A DNA stretch of 64,000 nucleotides from Monoplex corrugatus (lineage: Eukaryota > Mollusca > Gastropoda > Littorinimorpha > Ranellidae), in NCBI GenBank assembly GCA_030674185.1, contig JAPXFY010000031.1, positions 34,522,551 to 34,586,550 on the forward strand, written 5' to 3'. The notes beneath the pieces are model-generated. The model searched no databases. It saw only the letters and a list, made by a program, of their open reading frames with translations, and had not been told where the DNA came from. Each line of letters starts with the position of its first letter. Positions within the stretch are counted from its first letter, which is position 1. Both the position numbers and the translations under genes were made by a program. Positions 60,172 through 64,000 of this stretch are shown piece after piece.

Positions 60172-62060
60172 TAGATGGAGAGATGGGTGGAACACTACTC
60201 AGAGCTATACTCTGGGGAGAACTTCGTTGCCACCTCAGCCTTCGATGCCATCGAACTTCTGCCCATCATAGAGGAACTAGAAGCTAAACCAACATTAGAA
60301 TAATTTCGCAAGTCAATTGGCAGCTTGGCCTGCGGGAAAGCACCTGGTAATGATGGCATCCCCCCAGACCTCATCAAGCACTGCAAGAACAACCTCTTGC
60401 AGCCCCTACATGATGTCCTCTGTCAGTGTTGGAGAGAATGAGCAGTACCACAAGACATGAGAGATGCCAGGATTGTCACCCTTTACAAGAATAAGGGGAA
60501 CAGAAACTACTGTAACAATTATAGAGGCATTTCCCTACTAAAAGTTGCAGGCAAACTGTACGCCCGAGTCGTGTTGTCGTGTCTCCGAAAACTAGCTGAG
60601 CACATCTCTGAGTCCCAGTGCGGCTTCTGATCAGAACACTCCACAGTAGACATGAGTTCTTTCTCTTCGTCAACTACAAGAGAGACGCAGAGAACAGCAA
60701 AAGCCATTCTACATTGCTTTCATCGACCTCACCAAGGCCTTTGATCTGGTCAGCAGTGATGGACTGTTCAACATTTTCCTGAAACTAGTATCCCCCCACC
60801 AAAGCTGCACCGCCTGATATGAAGGCAACCATCTAGTACGAGAGTAACATATCCAAACACTTTGACATCAAAACTGGCGTCAAGCAAGGCTGTGTCCTTG
60901 CTCCCACCCTGTTGGACATCTTATTTTCCATGCTTCTGAAGCATGCTTTTGGGACTGCAACGGAAGGAGTGTACCCACGCACCAGGTCTGACGGGCGAGT
61001 CTTCATCCTCGCGAGACTGAAAGTAAAAACAAAAGTGCGCGAGGCCATTTTCAGATACCTGCTTTTTGTCGAGCAACAGCTTCAGTGTCTCATAGATTTT
61101 CTCAAGCCTGCAAAGACTTTGGTCTGACCATCTGTAAAAGACGAACGTGCTGAGCCAAGACGTGGACATTCCACCATCGACAACTACGAACTTGATATCG
61201 TTCACAAGTTCACATACCTCGGGTCCATCATCAGCAATAATCTGTCCCTCGATACCAAGATCAACAAGCCCATTGGCATGGCTGCATGGCTGCATGGCTG
61301 CATGGCTGCATGGCTGCAGTAACCTCAGGCTAACTTACTGCCCGTGTCTGAGAGTATTCAAAGCTGATAACTCCGACCAAAATGGCGGTGTAAAATGCCT
61401 GTATCATAAACACTCTACTGTATGGACATGAACAAAATATGCCAAACAAGAGCGAAAGCTGAACAGCTTTCACTTGCACTGCTTTCGCCGTTTCTTCGAC
61501 ATCAAGTGAAGTGACAAAACATCAAACGCCCAGGTCCTAGCATGTGCTAGTCTCCCCCCCCCCCCCCAATCCACCCATTGCTAAGACAACGCACGCCGTG
61601 CTGGCATGGCCATGTGCGAAGGTGGAAGAGAGATGTATCCCAAAGGATATCCTTTATGGTGAACTAGTCTCCAGCAAGAGATTTCTTGGTCGCCCCAGCT
61701 ACGGTACAAAGACGTCTGCAAACGCGATATGAAAGCTCTGGACATCAAGACAGAGAGTTGGGAAGACAGCAGCCGGCAGCAGCAGATGGCGCAGTGGGCT
61801 CCAGAAACAACTCAGGTTGGAGGAAAAGAAGATCCAGACCTTAGCTGAGGAAAAGAGAGTCAGGCGGAAAGCAAGATCCTGTGAAGGCAACCCCATGGCC
61901 AGCATCCATACATGCATCCAATGTAGCAGAGTCTGTCCTTCCCGTATCGGCCTTACTAGCCACAGCCGACGCTGCTCCAAGGCGCCAACTCAATTCGACA
62001 CGATATTTGGGCGCATCATCCATAGTCGACGCCGACTGACTGAAGCCTACTACCACTATC
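60172..62060 (+). mobile_element. Zinc-knuckle LINE, 3' half, in P450 intron 2
   Basis: It starts at KQMERWVEHYSELYS, followed by GKAPGNDGIPPDLIKHCK, VPQDMRDARIVTLYKNKG and YCNNYRGISLLKVAGKLYA (60,300-60,580), a decayed catalytic region, ISNNLSLDTKINK (about 61,240), IPKDILYGELVSSKR (about 61,640) and an intact C-terminal knuckle CIQCSRVCPSRIGLTSHSRRC-like segment (61,915-61,979) with two Cys, His and Cys. Several stops break the frame. The 5' half is absent and the start abuts the pentanucleotide satellite. Confidence 0.7.
61276..61318. repeat. 8-bp repeat GCATGGCT, 5 units
   Basis: Perfect short tandem array inside the LINE in intron 2. Confidence 0.85.
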
Positions 62061-62259
62061 ATTTCATCGTCATTATCATTCCTATTTTCTTTGAATTATT
62101 TTACATTAGCATTGATGATGGGTTAAAATGAATTTTTCTGAAAAGACAACGTTCTTACCGTATTCAATAATAGAAAGATGTTTACAGATCTGAATAAAGT
62201 TCTCATGGAACAGAGTTAAGTTGAAGGAAGCTTATTTACCAGCTGTCGTTTACTTTCAG

Positions 62260-62356
62260 CTGGCGCACGAAACATTTGTGAAGAATGCAGACGTGTTCTC
62301 AGGTCGGCCTGTCAACCTCTACAGTATCCAACAGGTTATTTTGGCCACAGGCTCAG
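62260..62356 (+). CDS. Cytochrome P450 (clan 2) coding exon 3
   Basis: This exon codes for residues 89-120 plus the first base of the next codon. The motif AHETFVKNADVFSGRP is the helix B and 'FSGRP' region typical of CYP2 enzymes, and the exon ends in ATGSG, where CYP2 proteins normally have a short Gly-rich turn before 'IVFS'. The acceptor is TACTTTCAG (to 62,259) and the donor is CAG/GTAGGT at 62,357. The incoming phase is 0 and the outgoing phase 1, as at the end of the second coding exon of vertebrate CYP2 genes (from memory). No continuation (helix C WxxxR, helix I, ExxR or the heme Cys loop) was found by 64,000, so the gene runs out of the window. Nothing broken is visible in the 121 codons present. 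Confidence 0.88.
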
Positions 62357-63079
62357 GTAGGTATTCTTTGCAAGAACGTTCTCTGTCCCGTCTGCATACC
62401 GTTTCAGTGACCACGATGGAAAAACACACACCCAGAAATCACCATTAAGAGTGGCATGAGACAGGATATCGTTCTCCACTCCCATTCATCAAAACAAATA
62501 ATTCTGATCGATTTTACTGTGTCGTAGGAAAGAAGATGGAAGAAGCCCATATCTACAAGGCTTAGAATATGCCAGTCTAGCCAGCAAGTTGAGGACCTCT
62601 GGCTTTCAAGCCTAAGTCCTCACCGCAGAGGTCAGAGCAAGGGGGTTGATAGGCACACCAGCCAATAATCTCATAAACAACTTTCGATTTCAAGGAGAGA
62701 GAGGACTAATGCCCTAAAGGCAATAACAGAAGTAGCAGAAATGAGTTCCATCTGGACCTGGACCAGAAGGAACCAAAGTGAACTTCATGAGGCTTAAAAT
62801 TCCCCTCTATGTTGCTGGTGTCCGAACTAAGTGGTTAAGATATCCGTCACAAGGATGACTTGGCCTTGAGACGTCTGTCCACCTTAAATGCACAGGTTCG
62901 AACTCAGGTGGTAAACAATTTTCTATGGAAAAAAAAAGCAACGACAAAAGGGCATCCAGGTTTATGACATGGATTCGACCCAGCCCCCTTAGAATGTCAA
63001 AAGTTAAGGGCCGAAACGCTTGAAAGCGATTTTTCCTCTGAGATCTTCTTCTATTCAGCTCTCCCCAAAGTTTCTATTA
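62357..63079. other. P450 intron 3 start, no exon
   Basis: Contains a SINE head (62,818-62,915) and a faint reverse-transcriptase-like SGMRQD segment near 62,450. No P450 coding sequence was found. Confidence 0.45.
62818..62915 (+). mobile_element. SINE tRNA-like head
   Basis: AAGTGGTTAAGA (62,829) and B-box-like GGTTCGAACTC (62,895-62,905) are spaced as in a tRNA with a long variable arm. It cannot form a proper acceptor stem, so it is a SINE and not a tRNA gene. A related scrap is at 44,170-44,235. Confidence 0.45.
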
Positions 63080-63545
63080 AACGAAAATTGCAATCGTTCT
63101 TCCCAACAAATGCATGTCAATTAACATCAGGAAGACAGTACTTATGTGTAATATAGAACATATATCGTTGTACTGACGCGAAACGTGGACAGTCAGCACA
63201 CAGACAGAACAAGATTGAGGCTGCTGAAATGCGATATCCATGGACAGTAAAGAAAACCAGCGAGACCTAACAGAGGCAAACACAAAAATAACTTTAATGA
63301 AGAAGATCAGGAAAGGACAAACAATATCTATAGGACATTTTATGAGGCGAGACAAATTTAATCACCTAGTTACAACAGGAAAGCTGGAGGGCAAAAGAGC
63401 ACCAGGTAGACCCGGGGAGAAAATATTGAATGGATGTGCGGAGGAAGACAGAGAGGTTGGGAGATAAACTGGCAGCGACCAAACATAGATTCGCGTGGAG
63501 GGCCATGATCGCCAACGCCATGCGGCAGGGCACATGATGTTGTTG
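63080..63545 (+). mobile_element. RTE 3' end near the right edge
   Basis: Decayed codons correspond to INIRKTVL, ETWTVS, IGHFMRRDKFNHLVTTGKL, EGKRAPGRPGEKIL and the terminal IANAMRQGT block at about 63,505-63,535, with stops and shifts. It lies in P450 intron 3. Confidence 0.7.
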
Positions 63546-63772
63546 CTGCTGCTGCTAACGATGATGATGAAAATGTACAGCGTGCATTTAGCGCACGCAG
63601 AAGATCCCTCGGCAACAAAAAAGATGTCCCTGACAAAGCGTACAAAGTCTACTTTCATACATAGAGAAAATTACATGCATACAATGAGGAGATATACGGG
63701 TGGCATCGTACTATGGCGACTTGTTTTCCCCGCAGACAGCAACCTGCATTTCAAAAGAGAAAATAATTCGTT

Positions 63773-64000
63773 GTGACAATAACAATAACAATAACAATAA
63801 CAAAACAATAACAATAACAAATAACAATAACAATAACAATAACAATAACATTGACAATAACAATAACATTGACAATAACATTGACAATAACAATGACAAC
63901 GACAATAACAATAACAATAACAATAACTAACAATAACTAACAATAACAATGACAATAACAATAACAATGACAACAACAATAACAACAACAATAACAATGA
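63773..64000. repeat. (AATAAC)n-type microsatellite at the right edge
   Basis: Hexanucleotide and trinucleotide AAC/AAT repeats with TTGACA variants. The window ends inside it. Confidence 0.93.

Larger units (their letters stand above)
56998..62259 (+). other. P450 intron 2 (5.3 kb)
   Basis: This interval is bounded by GTCAGT (56,998) and TACTTTCAG (62,259). It contains a GT repeat near the donor, about 0.6 kb of unrecognised sequence, the ACACA-type satellite and the 3' half of a zinc-knuckle LINE. Confidence 0.75.

Noticed and set aside
62818..62915. Functional tRNA gene
   Set aside because: A- and B-box-like motifs are present but no closed acceptor stem or sound anticodon arm can be drawn; it fits a SINE head.

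Overview
This window is gene-poor, repeat-dense animal DNA. It suggests a lophotrochozoan, most probably a gastropod mollusc, but that placement is an inference. It rests on long introns, a cytochrome P450 clan 2 gene, several LINE families (RTE, CR1, L1/Tx1 and a zinc-knuckle LINE), tRNA-derived SINEs, non-autonomous DNA transposons with TA or TTAA target duplications, and very many micro- and minisatellites. There is no sign of prokaryotic organisation: no operons, CRISPR array, tRNA or rRNA gene.

Layout. Positions 1-12,150 and about 16,200-30,315 are two near-identical copies of one 12-14 kb block. Each copy holds, in order, a SINE head, an RTE 3' end, an L1/Tx1 endonuclease scrap, a 41-bp minisatellite rich in poly(A) signals, a possible decayed exon, TG/CA repeats, a second RTE 3' end, a Tc1/mariner-type foldback MITE, a pogo/Tigger-type element with a transposase DNA-binding remnant, a polypyrimidine tract, a 48-bp minisatellite, a TG tract, a third RTE 3' end and part of a LINE. 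The copies differ by small indels, array lengths, a 131-bp indel and one 968-bp piggyBac-like insertion found only in copy 2. Between them (12,151-16,200) lie an 11-bp satellite, simple repeats and a SINE whose interior has expanded into a 37-bp tandem array. They could be a true duplication or two haplotypes joined in the assembly.

Positions 30,232-43,270 are a pile of LINE copies: a zinc-knuckle LINE (-), an RTE 3' end (+), an RTE reverse transcriptase fragment (-), a CR1 element (+), a nearly intact RTE (-) and an L1/Tx1 fragment (-). The L1/Tx1 fragment is interrupted by a 780-bp solo LTR with a 5-bp target duplication, TATA box, poly(A) signal, CRE and two dense heat-shock-element clusters.

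The only convincing host gene starts just downstream: the first three coding exons of a clan 2 cytochrome P450 on the + strand (43,371-43,505; 56,869-56,997; 62,260-62,356). They code for the membrane anchor, the proline-rich hinge and the start of the catalytic domain. The rest of the gene, including the heme-binding exon, lies beyond the window. Intron 1 (13.4 kb) contains a 3.9-kb array of a 50-bp unit, a 72-bp array and several LINE/SINE remnants. Intron 2 (5.3 kb) contains a 2.3-kb pentanucleotide satellite and a LINE 3' half. Because the gene's 5' flank is almost entirely transposon sequence, LTR-supplied heat-shock control of the P450 is the most interesting hypothesis here.
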